From an uncultured Sutterella sp. (lineage in GTDB: Bacteria; Pseudomonadota; Gammaproteobacteria; Burkholderiales; Burkholderiaceae_F): a stretch of DNA of 18,857 nucleotides. The DNA lies in assembly GCA_905192805.1 (NCBI GenBank), contig CAJJMF010000025.1, positions 1 to 18,857 on the forward strand. Direction: 5' to 3'. Made by a program: the position numbers and the translations under genes. The notes below the pieces were generated by a model. The model did not search any database. It had not been told where the DNA came from and saw nothing but the letters and a program-made list of their open reading frames with translations. Positions 12,322 to 18,857 of the stretch are shown one piece after another (the stretch's first letter is position 1; every line of letters begins with the position of its first letter).

Positions 12322-13386
12322 TTACGCCTCGTTGGGCGTCGCTGGGAGGGGTCCCATTTTCTCCTCCCAAGCTTCAAGAAAATTTTTCACCGTTTTTCCA
12401 CGAAAACCGGTGACGGTTTCCGAGGCCCAGAGGGCTTTGAGAACGGATTGTTCGGTGGCATCGGCCGCCGCTTCAAAGAGTGTCGGGTCCATGGCCTCAT
12501 CATACAGGTAAGCCACGGCGGGTTGGGTCGCACCAGGGTGTTGCCAATCATAGGTATGGTGCGTCGAAAAGGCAATCACTTGATCGCCACTTCCGTGACC
12601 AAAAATGGAACCCGTACGGGCTAACCCAGCCGTGACGCGACGCGCTAAACGTTGCAGTTGACGATGCTCAAGCGGTGCGTCGGTGGCGAGCACAAAAATG
12701 CACGACCCACTTTCGGGGGTGCGTTCTGGCTGGCCACAATAGGCTTCACCCACCCGTTCGCCCGCCACAATGAGTTGATGCGGGTGACCGAAATTGGTGA
12801 GGGCCAAAATTCCCACCGTATAGTCCACCTCGGCGATACGAACCACCCGTGAGGCCGATCCAATACCACCTTTAAAACCAAAATTCACCATGCCACGCCC
12901 CGCGCCAATGGCTCCCAAGGCAAAATCGGCTCGGCAGTCCTGAAGGGCGTCCAGATAGTGGGACTCTTCAATGCGAAGGGCTTGAATGTCGTTAAGACGT
13001 GCGTCCGAACACTCGCCCACGACGGGATTGACCGAACTCGTTTCGCGACAAATGGCTGGATTGTGTCGGATGGCATCGCGCACTTGCGCCATCATGATGG
13101 TGCCTACCGAGAGGGTATTGGTGAGTGCAATGGGGGTTTCGATTAACCCAAGCTCTTCGATCTGGGTGCTTCCAGCGGTTTTGGTATGCCCATTGATCAC
13201 GACACTACAAGCGGGTACTTTGCGTTGGTAAACGTCCCCGGCGTGGGGACGAATGACCGTAACGCCCGTTTGAATATCGCCTTGAGCGAGCGTCGCATGG
13301 CCAACGGTAACGCCAGCGACGTCGCTAATTAAATCGCGTGGGCCGCTCGGTAAGCGGCCAATGCGAGGAAGTTGACGGCTCAACAT
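12322..13386 (-). CDS. P1/S58 family aminopeptidase (DmpA-like)
   Basis: A 354-aa member of the DmpA/BapA family: N-terminal-nucleophile aminopeptidases that mature by self-cleavage and release N-terminal residues or beta-peptides. Family features are the N-terminal DLISDVAGVTVGHATL (about 18-33), the TGVTVI segment (40-45), NGHTKTAGSTQIEELGLIETPI, the FGFKGGIGSASR loop (169-180) and the likely self-cleavage site between G227 and S228 in SGSCIFVLATDAP. S228 would become the nucleophile of the small subunit. No signal peptide is present, so it is cytosolic. Its ATG abuts the gsiD stop codon directly (TAA then ATG), implying translational coupling. In this operon it probably trims peptides imported by Gsi. 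Its specificity cannot be read from the sequence. Confidence 0.9.
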   Translation of the reverse strand: MLSRQLPRIGRLPSGPRDLISDVAGVTVGHATLAQGDIQTGVTVIRPHAGDVYQRKVPACSVVINGHTKTAGSTQIEELGLIETPIALTNTLSVGTIMMAQVRDAIRHNPAICRETSSVNPVVGECSDARLNDIQALRIEESHYLDALQDCRADFALGAIGAGRGMVNFGFKGGIGSASRVVRIAEVDYTVGILALTNFGHPHQLIVAGERVGEAYCGQPERTPESGSCIFVLATDAPLEHRQLQRLARRVTAGLARTGSIFGHGSGDQVIAFSTHHTYDWQHPGATQPAVAYLYDEAMDPTLFEAAADATEQSVLKALWASETVTGFRGKTVKNFLEAWEEKMGPLPATPNEA

Positions 13387-14298
13387 TTAGGATTTATCCA
13401 CATCAAGTTTGGGGTCTAACGCGTCGCGAAGCCCGTCACCTAAGAGGTTAAACGCGAGCACCGTGAGAAAGATGGCGAGCACGGGGAAAAAGACCGCATG
13501 CGGAGCCGTGACGAGGTCAGCACGGGCTTCGTTAAGCATCGCGCCCCATTCTGGCATCGGAGGTTGTGCCCCCAACCCTAAGAAGGAGAGCGAGGCAGCC
13601 GTGATAATGCTCGTCCCAATACGCATCGATAAATAAATCACGATGACGGAAATGGTGCCAGGCAAAATGTGGCGAAAGAGAATGGTAAAGTCGCTCGCCC
13701 CTAAGCTGCGGGTCGCTTCAATAAACGTGGCTTGTTTGAGCACCAACACGTTCCCACGAACCAAACGCGCAAAGGCAGGTACCGAGAAAACCGCCACGGC
13801 TGCTACGACGTTCACCATACCGCCCCCGAGAATGGCCACGATCCCGATGGCAAGCAAAATCCCCGGGAAGGCAAAGAGAACGTCTGCAACACGCATCGTG
13901 ATGCGATCGATCCAGCCGCCGTAGTAACCCGCGAGCAGACCAAAGGTGGTGCCGAAAATTGCCCCAATCCCCACGGCGACAAACCCAGAGATCAAGGAAA
14001 TGCGCGTACCGACGACAATGCGACTAAAGATATCGCGACCTAAGGCATCGACCCCAAACCAATGGGTGGCACTGGGGCCCTCGTTCAAAAGATCGTAGTC
14101 AAAATAGTTTTCGGGATCGTACGGAACGAAGAAAGGCCCAAAAACGGCAATGATAATCAAGAAAATGACAAAGGCGCCCGCAATCAGCGAAATGGGCTGC
14201 TTACGAAACTTGCGCCAGAATTCCGACAGGGGCGTACGAATACGTTCCTGCGTTCCCGCTAAGCGCGGATCCAGCGTTGCTGAGGTTTTTTCACTCAT
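13387..14298 (-). CDS. gsiD: Glutathione-type ABC transporter permease GsiD
   Basis: An inner-membrane permease of the DppC/OppC class. Its length (303 aa) equals E. coli GsiD as I recall it, and long stretches agree, including NYFDYDLLNEGPSATHWFGVD, FSRIVVGTRISL, LAGYYGGW, DVLFAFPGILLAI and SLSFLGLGAQPP. The cytoplasmic loop that contacts the ATPase (EAA motif) is at FIEATRSLGASD. Membrane segments start at about residue 36, after a polar N-terminal tail typical of the C-type permease. The ATG at 14296-14298 lies 13 nt after the gsiC stop, with GGGAG overlapping the end of gsiC. It forms the channel with GsiC. Substrate identity (glutathione) is by homology. Confidence 0.93.
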   Translation of the reverse strand: MSEKTSATLDPRLAGTQERIRTPLSEFWRKFRKQPISLIAGAFVIFLIIIAVFGPFFVPYDPENYFDYDLLNEGPSATHWFGVDALGRDIFSRIVVGTRISLISGFVAVGIGAIFGTTFGLLAGYYGGWIDRITMRVADVLFAFPGILLAIGIVAILGGGMVNVVAAVAVFSVPAFARLVRGNVLVLKQATFIEATRSLGASDFTILFRHILPGTISVIVIYLSMRIGTSIITAASLSFLGLGAQPPMPEWGAMLNEARADLVTAPHAVFFPVLAIFLTVLAFNLLGDGLRDALDPKLDVDKS

Positions 14299-14311
14299 CG
14301 CTCACACTCCC

Positions 14312-15232
14312 TTATTTATAGCGAATCGCCGGGTTCACCCAACCGTAGATGACGTCCACAATCAAGTTAATGACAATGAATTCCACGGAAAAAAGCAAAA
14401 CACACGCTTGGATGACAGGGTAGTCACGCATATCGACCGCATCGACTAAGAGGCGGCCCATGCCTGGCCAGTTAAACACTTTTTCGACCACGATCGAGCC
14501 CCCAAGGAGGAAGCCAAACTGTAACCCCATCATGGTGACGACCGGGATCATGGCATTACGGAAGCTGTGCTTTAAGACCACACTCACTTCGTGCACCCCC
14601 TTAGCGCGGGCGGTGCGGATGTAATCTTCGCCCAACACTTCCACAAAGGAGGAACGCGTAAAGCGCGCCATCACCGCGGCCACCGCCGCCCCTAACGTGA
14701 GTGAAGGCAAAATGTAATGTTCCCAACTCGACGCGCCGACGGTGGGTAACCAGCCAAGGCGAACCGAGAAAAATTCCATCAAAATCATCCCTAACGCAAA
14801 GGCGGGGAAGCTAATCCCGGAAACGGCGACGGTCATACAGAGTCGGTCGGGCCAGCGGTTTCGCCAGACTGCCGCGACAATCCCCGCAAGTAGACCAAAG
14901 AGTACCGACCACGTCATACTCGTGATGGTGAGCCAGAGCGTGGGGAAGAAGCGGTCCGCAATTTCATCCATCACGGGACGCTTACTCGAGAGGGACTTTC
15001 CGAGGTCCCCCGTGACCGCCCCTTTGACGAAATGGAAGAACTGCTCGTGCAAGGGTTTATCGAGTCCGAGCTCTTTACGCACCAGTTCAACGGTTTGTTC
15101 GTCCGCTTCGGGGCCCGCCGTTAAACGGGCAGGGTCGCCGGGTAACAGGTGAACAAAGAAAAAGACGCAGATGGCCACAAAGAACATCGTGGGCAACATG
15201 CCGAGAACACGTTTGATAAAGTACCGTAGCAT
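14312..15232 (-). CDS. gsiC: Glutathione-type ABC transporter permease GsiC
   Basis: An inner-membrane permease of the DppB/OppB class, 306 aa, the same length as E. coli GsiC as I recall it. The N-terminus MLRYFIKRVLGMLPTMFFV, the LPGDPARLTAGPEADEQ motif, PTLWLTITSMTWSVLFG, AVWRNRWPDRL, LPSLTLGAAVAAVMARFTRSS and the EAA loop EDYIRTARAKG match the GsiC subfamily closely. It ends NPAIRYK like the E. coli protein. The start ATG is at 15230-15232. It follows gsiB after a 141-nt gap with strong secondary structure, and gsiD follows after 13 nt. Confidence 0.94.
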   Translation of the reverse strand: MLRYFIKRVLGMLPTMFFVAICVFFFVHLLPGDPARLTAGPEADEQTVELVRKELGLDKPLHEQFFHFVKGAVTGDLGKSLSSKRPVMDEIADRFFPTLWLTITSMTWSVLFGLLAGIVAAVWRNRWPDRLCMTVAVSGISFPAFALGMILMEFFSVRLGWLPTVGASSWEHYILPSLTLGAAVAAVMARFTRSSFVEVLGEDYIRTARAKGVHEVSVVLKHSFRNAMIPVVTMMGLQFGFLLGGSIVVEKVFNWPGMGRLLVDAVDMRDYPVIQACVLLFSVEFIVINLIVDVIYGWVNPAIRYK

Positions 15233-15288
15233 AACGTTCGTTCGTCCAACTAACTTTCGTCAGGGTATAAGGTTTTGAAAGAGAAAGA

Positions 15289-15348
15289 CTTCAGGGCGTT
15301 ATGGCAAGTTCGCCTCTCGCCCTGAAGGTGAGGGACCCCCTTAAGGGG
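15289..15348 (-). repeat. Paired inverted repeats between gsiB and gsiC
   Basis: Read on the minus strand, the 141-nt gap after gsiB first shows the 12-bp palindrome CCCCTTAAGGGG (15337-15348). It then shows a perfect 10-bp stem CTTCAGGGCG/CGCCCTGAAG (arms 15289-15298 and 15318-15327) followed by a T-rich tail, TCTTTCTCTTT. This may cause partial termination or block decay, so that binding protein exceeds permease. Function is inferred. Confidence 0.65.
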
Positions 15349-15373
15349 CCCCTACGCTTTCTCGTGAAGTGGA

Positions 15374-16918
15374 TTACTTCAATTCCAACTCATCAAAGTC
15401 ATAGCCCGCGTCAGGCATGATGTAGAAGCCCGACAAGTTGCTACGCGAGGCCGAAACGTTCGTTTCGGTGACTAAGAAGGCCCACGGAGCATCCTTCCAG
15501 ATTTCTTCCTGAGCGGTCTTGTAGTACGCTGCCTTCTTGGCGTCATCGGTCGTCGCCAAGGCGTCCTTTAAGGCCTTATCCACCACCGGGTTGGAGTAGT
15601 AGGCCGTGTTAAAGAGGCGAGGCGGATGCGATTCCGTTGCTAAGAGCGGACGCAAGGCCCAGTCGGCTTCACCCGTGGAGCTCGACCAACCGACGTAGTA
15701 CATGCGAACACCAGCCTTCGTGGGATCCTGCACGCTTTCGACCTGAGCCACACGCTGACCGGTTTCCAGCGCCTGAACGGTTGCCTTAATCCCTACCTGG
15801 GCTAACTGCTGCTGCAAGAACTGGATCACTTTCTGCGCGGTCGTATGGTTGTAAGCCGACCAGAGCGTCGTACTAAAGCCATTCGGGTAGCCCGCTTCTT
15901 TTAAGAGTTCACGGGCTTTGGCGGGGTTATAGGGCCACGGACCCAACTTCACCGCATACTGAACCCCATGAGGTAAGGGACCTTCTGCCGGAATTGCGTA
16001 GCCATTAAAGGCCACCTTGGCGAGGGCTTCTTTGTTGATGGCGTAGTTGATCGCCTGACGAACCTTGGGGTTGTCAAAGGGCTTAAAGTTCACGTTCATC
16101 GACAAGTAGCGATGCACGATCGAAGGCGTCTTGTTGATCACGACCCCTTCTTTGCCTTCGAGGGCTTTGATCTGTTCAAAGGGCAAGGAGCTGGCGAACT
16201 GTACTTCGCCCGTTTGAATCATGGCGGCACGCGTGGCGTTTTCTGCCACCGGTACCCACGTAATGGAGTCGACCTTCGGATAACCCGATTTCCAGTAGTT
16301 CGGGTTCTTCTTGACCTTCATGTAGTCGGTCTGACGCCATTCTTCAAAGACAAAGGGACCCGTTCCCACGGGGTGGAAGGCGGCTTCTTCTTTACCCTTA
16401 GCCAAGGTCTTCGGGGAAATCATCGCGGCCGAGGGGTGAGCAAGCTGATTAATAAAAGCGGAGAAGGGTTCATGCAACGTGAAGCGAACCGTGTATTCAT
16501 CCACGACTTCGGTCTTGGCAATATTCTTGTACAAGCCGTAGCGCTTTAAGTGGTTATCCGGGTTCGTCACACGGTCAAAGTTGGCTTTGACCGCAGCCGC
16601 ATTAAACGGTTCACCGTCATGGAACTTCACCCCCTGGCGCAATTTCACGGTATAGACAAGCCCATCGGGACTCGCTTCATAGGAAAGCGCCAAGACGTTT
16701 TTCAACTTCATGTCTTTGTCAAGACGGAAGAGCCCTTCGTAGAAGGAGCGGACAGCATTTTGAGAGAGCGTATCGTTCGCATCCCATGGGTCCATCGTCG
16801 TAAAGGTCGAAGCGATGGCGACTTTGACGTCACCTGCTGCCCAAGCACTCCAAGAAGCACCAGCCATCGTGGCGACCATGGCCATCATGACTGCGCTCTT
16901 CATAAACGTTTTTTTCAT
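15374..16918 (-). CDS. gsiB: Glutathione-type periplasmic substrate-binding protein GsiB
   Basis: A family-5 extracellular solute-binding protein of 514 aa that captures glutathione or similar peptides in the periplasm and delivers them to GsiCD. The signal peptide is about residues 1-27 (MKKTFMKS, hydrophobic core, SAWA before AGDVKV); no lipobox Cys, so it is soluble. Near-identical blocks to E. coli GsiB include TTMDPWDANDTLSQNAV, HLKRYGLYKNIAKTE, LAHPSAAMISPKTLAKG and KARELLKEAGYPNGFSTTLW, plus GVRMYYVGWSSSTGEADWAL. That places it in the Gsi group rather than Dpp or Opp. The ATG at 16916-16918 has GGGAG 7 nt upstream. Hairpins on both sides suggest separately tuned mRNA levels. Confidence 0.95.
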   Translation of the reverse strand: MKKTFMKSAVMMAMVATMAGASWSAWAAGDVKVAIASTFTTMDPWDANDTLSQNAVRSFYEGLFRLDKDMKLKNVLALSYEASPDGLVYTVKLRQGVKFHDGEPFNAAAVKANFDRVTNPDNHLKRYGLYKNIAKTEVVDEYTVRFTLHEPFSAFINQLAHPSAAMISPKTLAKGKEEAAFHPVGTGPFVFEEWRQTDYMKVKKNPNYWKSGYPKVDSITWVPVAENATRAAMIQTGEVQFASSLPFEQIKALEGKEGVVINKTPSIVHRYLSMNVNFKPFDNPKVRQAINYAINKEALAKVAFNGYAIPAEGPLPHGVQYAVKLGPWPYNPAKARELLKEAGYPNGFSTTLWSAYNHTTAQKVIQFLQQQLAQVGIKATVQALETGQRVAQVESVQDPTKAGVRMYYVGWSSSTGEADWALRPLLATESHPPRLFNTAYYSNPVVDKALKDALATTDDAKKAAYYKTAQEEIWKDAPWAFLVTETNVSASRSNLSGFYIMPDAGYDFDELELK

Positions 16919-16955
16919 GTCAAACTCCCGTCTCGGTTGTTTTACGGTCTAAAAG

Positions 16956-17024
16956 CTTCTTTTGCGTCAAAAGAAGTCCCTTATTAACTGATCACTCATT
17001 GTGGTTTGTGTTGGGTAGTCCAAC
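16956..17024 (-). repeat. Inverted repeats between gsiA and gsiB
   Basis: CTTCTTTTG (16956-16964) and CAAAAGAAG (16968-16976) make a perfect 9-bp stem with a 3-nt loop; on the minus strand it is followed by CTTTT, a weak attenuator-like tail. GTTGG/CCAAC (17010-17014 and 17020-17024) is a shorter 5-bp hairpin. Both lie in the 144-nt gap ahead of gsiB. Confidence 0.5.
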
Positions 17025-17038
17025 GAGTCATCAGGGTT

Positions 17039-17065
17039 TAAGGTCGTCTTTGGAAGACGGCCTTA
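17039..17065 (-). repeat. Hairpin containing the gsiA stop codon
   Basis: TAAGG-T-CGTCTT (17039-17050) and AAGACG-G-CCTTA (17054-17065) form an 11-bp stem with one mismatch and a 3-nt loop. The gsiA stop codon (17063-17065 on the minus strand) is its first triplet, so terminating ribosomes would compete with its folding. Confidence 0.6.
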
Positions 17066-18857
17066 GAATTCAGCTACAAAGTGCCCCGGTGAAACCTCGG
17101 CCATGGGTTTCACGGGAGGAATGTCTCGTACGCTACGCACGGGACTAGGTAAATCGACGGCCGTTAAGTTACCTAATGGACGACGTCGTGTGGGATCTGC
17201 CACGGGAACGGCGCTCAAGAGGCGTCGAGTATAGGGGTGTTGTGGGTTCTCAAAAATATCGCGCCGTGAGCCCATTTCGACAATTTGCCCTAAGTACATG
17301 ACGGCCACGCGATGCGAAATGCGTTCCACTACCCCCATATCGTGGGAAATAAAGATGTACGAAATGCCCAATTCATGCTGTAAGTCCAGCATCAGGTTAA
17401 TGACCTGTGCACGGATACTCACATCGAGTGCTGCGACGGATTCGTCCGCAATGATGACCTCAGGGTTGAGGGCAAGCGCACGGGCAATACAGATACGTTG
17501 ACGTTGTCCCCCAGAGAATTCATGGGGATAGCGTGAGGCCATCGAGGGATGTAAGCCTACACGGGTCAACAAACTGCTCACGCGTTCTTCAATCTGAGCT
17601 TTGTCACTTACGCCATGCACCAGAAGAGGTTCCGCAATCGAAAAGCCCACCGTCATACGAGGATCAAGTGAGGCATACGGATCTTGGAAAATCATTTGCA
17701 GGTTGCGTCGGCAAGCCTTCATGTCCGCACTGGAGAGTTTGGTAATGTCTCTGCCCCCGTAGAGAATCTCGCCACTATCCACATCCAAAAGGCGCAAAAT
17801 GGCACGCCCCGTCGTGGATTTACCGCAGCCGGATTCCCCCACAATCGCTAAGGTTTCACCTTTATGTAAGTCAAAGGAAACGTGCTCGCAGGCATGAACT
17901 TGGTGGGAGGGGCGTCCCAACCAGTCGGTTTTCACCGGGAAGCGTTTGACGATATTTTTAACAGAGAGCACCACCTCACCGGGCTGACTCACTTCGGTCG
18001 TTTCGGGCTTTACGGCTTGCCCATTTTCGGGATCCAACAAGTCAAAGCGCTGCGGATCGTTTTTGCCTTTCATCGCGCCTAAATGAGGCACAGCCGCCAA
18101 GAGCGAACGCGTGTAGGGATGTTGGGGATTCTTAAAGATCTCAGCCACTGGTCCCTGTTCGACGATTTTGCCGTGACGCATCACGCAGACGCGGTCCGCC
18201 ACTTCCGCGACAACGCCCATGTCATGCGTGATAAAGAGTACCCCCGTATTCACTTTCTTTTGGAGCGAACGGATCAATAGCAAAATTTGCGCTTGCACCG
18301 TTACATCGAGTGCCGTGGTCGGTTCGTCCGCAATTAAAAGGGCGGGTTTGCAGGCAAGCGCCATGGCAATCATGGCACGTTGACGCATTCCGCCCGAGAG
18401 TTGATGGGGATAACTTTTGGCAATTCGAGGCGCATCCGGAATACGAACCAATTTGAGCAATTTGGTGGCTTCCTTCATGGCGCTATGTTCGGTTAGCTTG
18501 CGATGCAATCGCAAACTTTCGGCGATTTGTTCACCCACCGTAAAGACGGGGTTTAAGCTCGTCATCGGTTCCTGGAAAATCATCGCCATGTCGGCGCCAC
18601 GCATACGACGCAGTTCGGAGTCGCTTTTTTTCGTCAAATCGTGCGTGGTGCCCTGACGGTCCGTCAGAAGAATTTCGCCACGCGTAATTTGCCCGCCGCC
18701 ATGTTCCACTAATCGCATAATGGAGAGCGACGTCACGGACTTCCCGGAACCGGATTCCCCCACGAGGGCGACGGTTTCCCCGCGATGCACTTCCAGCGAA
18801 ATGCCATCGACGGCCGTCACCGGTCCCGATTCGGTTTGAAACTTCACTTCAAGGTCA
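17063..18857 (-). CDS. gsiA: Glutathione-type ABC transporter ATPase GsiA, partial at the right edge
   Basis: A fused double ATPase that powers the GsiBCD importer from the cytosolic side. The frame is open to the right edge, so the true start lies outside; a GTG at 18847 is not a credible start because the residues before it (DLE) continue the usual beta-strand. Numbered from that GTG (594 residues seen; E. coli GsiA has about 620): domain 1 has Walker A GESGSGKS (30-37), signature LSGGMRQR (150-157) and Walker B LLIADEPT (170-177). Domain 2 has GESGCGKS (337-344), FSGGQRQR (444-451) and VIIADES (464-470). Each domain ends with the HPYTR motif of oligopeptide/dipeptide ATPases (243-247, 537-541). 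The fusion and the gsiA-B-C-D order are diagnostic for the Gsi group. Confidence 0.94.
   Translation of the reverse strand, partial: DLEVKFQTESGPVTAVDGISLEVHRGETVALVGESGSGKSVTSLSIMRLVEHGGGQITRGEILLTDRQGTTHDLTKKSDSELRRMRGADMAMIFQEPMTSLNPVFTVGEQIAESLRLHRKLTEHSAMKEATKLLKLVRIPDAPRIAKSYPHQLSGGMRQRAMIAMALACKPALLIADEPTTALDVTVQAQILLLIRSLQKKVNTGVLFITHDMGVVAEVADRVCVMRHGKIVEQGPVAEIFKNPQHPYTRSLLAAVPHLGAMKGKNDPQRFDLLDPENGQAVKPETTEVSQPGEVVLSVKNIVKRFPVKTDWLGRPSHQVHACEHVSFDLHKGETLAIVGESGCGKSTTGRAILRLLDVDSGEILYGGRDITKLSSADMKACRRNLQMIFQDPYASLDPRMTVGFSIAEPLLVHGVSDKAQIEERVSSLLTRVGLHPSMASRYPHEFSGGQRQRICIARALALNPEVIIADESVAALDVSIRAQVINLMLDLQHELGISYIFISHDMGVVERISHRVAVMYLGQIVEMGSRRDIFENPQHPYTRRLLSAVPVADPTRRRPLGNLTAVDLPSPVRSVRDIPPVKPMAEVSPGHFVAEF

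Noticed and set aside
1..18857. tRNA, rRNA, CRISPR arrays, insertion sequences, prophage or attachment sites
   Set aside because: I looked for cloverleaf-like palindromes, regular repeats, transposase motifs and integrase genes and found none in the gaps between genes.

Overview
The window looks like part of a Gram-negative, anaerobically respiring betaproteobacterium (Burkholderiales). Three things point there: a Burkholderiales-type general porin; a glutathione-type ABC operon in gsiABCD order; and Tat-exported flavoprotein reductases paired with small tetraheme cytochromes c, a combination common in the gut family Sutterellaceae. The family assignment is inference from gene content; nothing in the window fixes the taxon. 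No rRNA, tRNA, CRISPR array, insertion sequence or transposase was seen, and almost all of the DNA is coding.

Layout, left to right. (1) 1-2706, minus strand: leuA followed by leuB (leucine biosynthesis; leuB is cut by the left edge), with a recognisable sigma70-type promoter and a structured leader before leuA. (2) 2872-7986, minus strand: a Cache-domain histidine kinase, an OmpR/PhoB-family response regulator, a Tat-exported FAD reductase and a periplasmic tetraheme cytochrome c, ending at a rho-independent terminator. (3) 8026-8252: a divergent intergenic region with several inverted repeats, including a perfect 16-bp palindrome. (4) 8253-11442, plus strand: a second tetraheme cytochrome c, a second Tat-exported FAD reductase and a porin, ending at a terminator shared with the convergent operon. 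(5) 11555-18857, minus strand: gsiA (cut by the right edge), gsiB, gsiC and gsiD, followed by a DmpA-type aminopeptidase and a class-I glutamine amidotransferase-like (C26) hydrolase.

How the parts may work together. Regions 2-4 read as one respiratory module. The kinase probably senses a small periplasmic ligand, and the regulator may control the two divergent reductase/cytochrome pairs. Each cytochrome would pass electrons to its flavoprotein, which would reduce an unsaturated organic acceptor that enters through the porin. The quinol-oxidising partner (a CymA/NrfH-like protein) is not in the window. By-eye comparison with fumarate reductases suggests that neither flavoprotein keeps the full fumarate reductase active site, so the true acceptors are probably other compounds. 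Region 5 reads as uptake of glutathione or gamma-glutamyl peptides followed by cytosolic hydrolysis.

A recurring theme is long perfect hairpins between cistrons that lack U-tracts (leuA-leuB, cytochrome 2-reductase 2, reductase 2-porin, gsiA-gsiB, gsiB-gsiC). They may stabilise or process mRNA and set the expression ratios of neighbouring genes.
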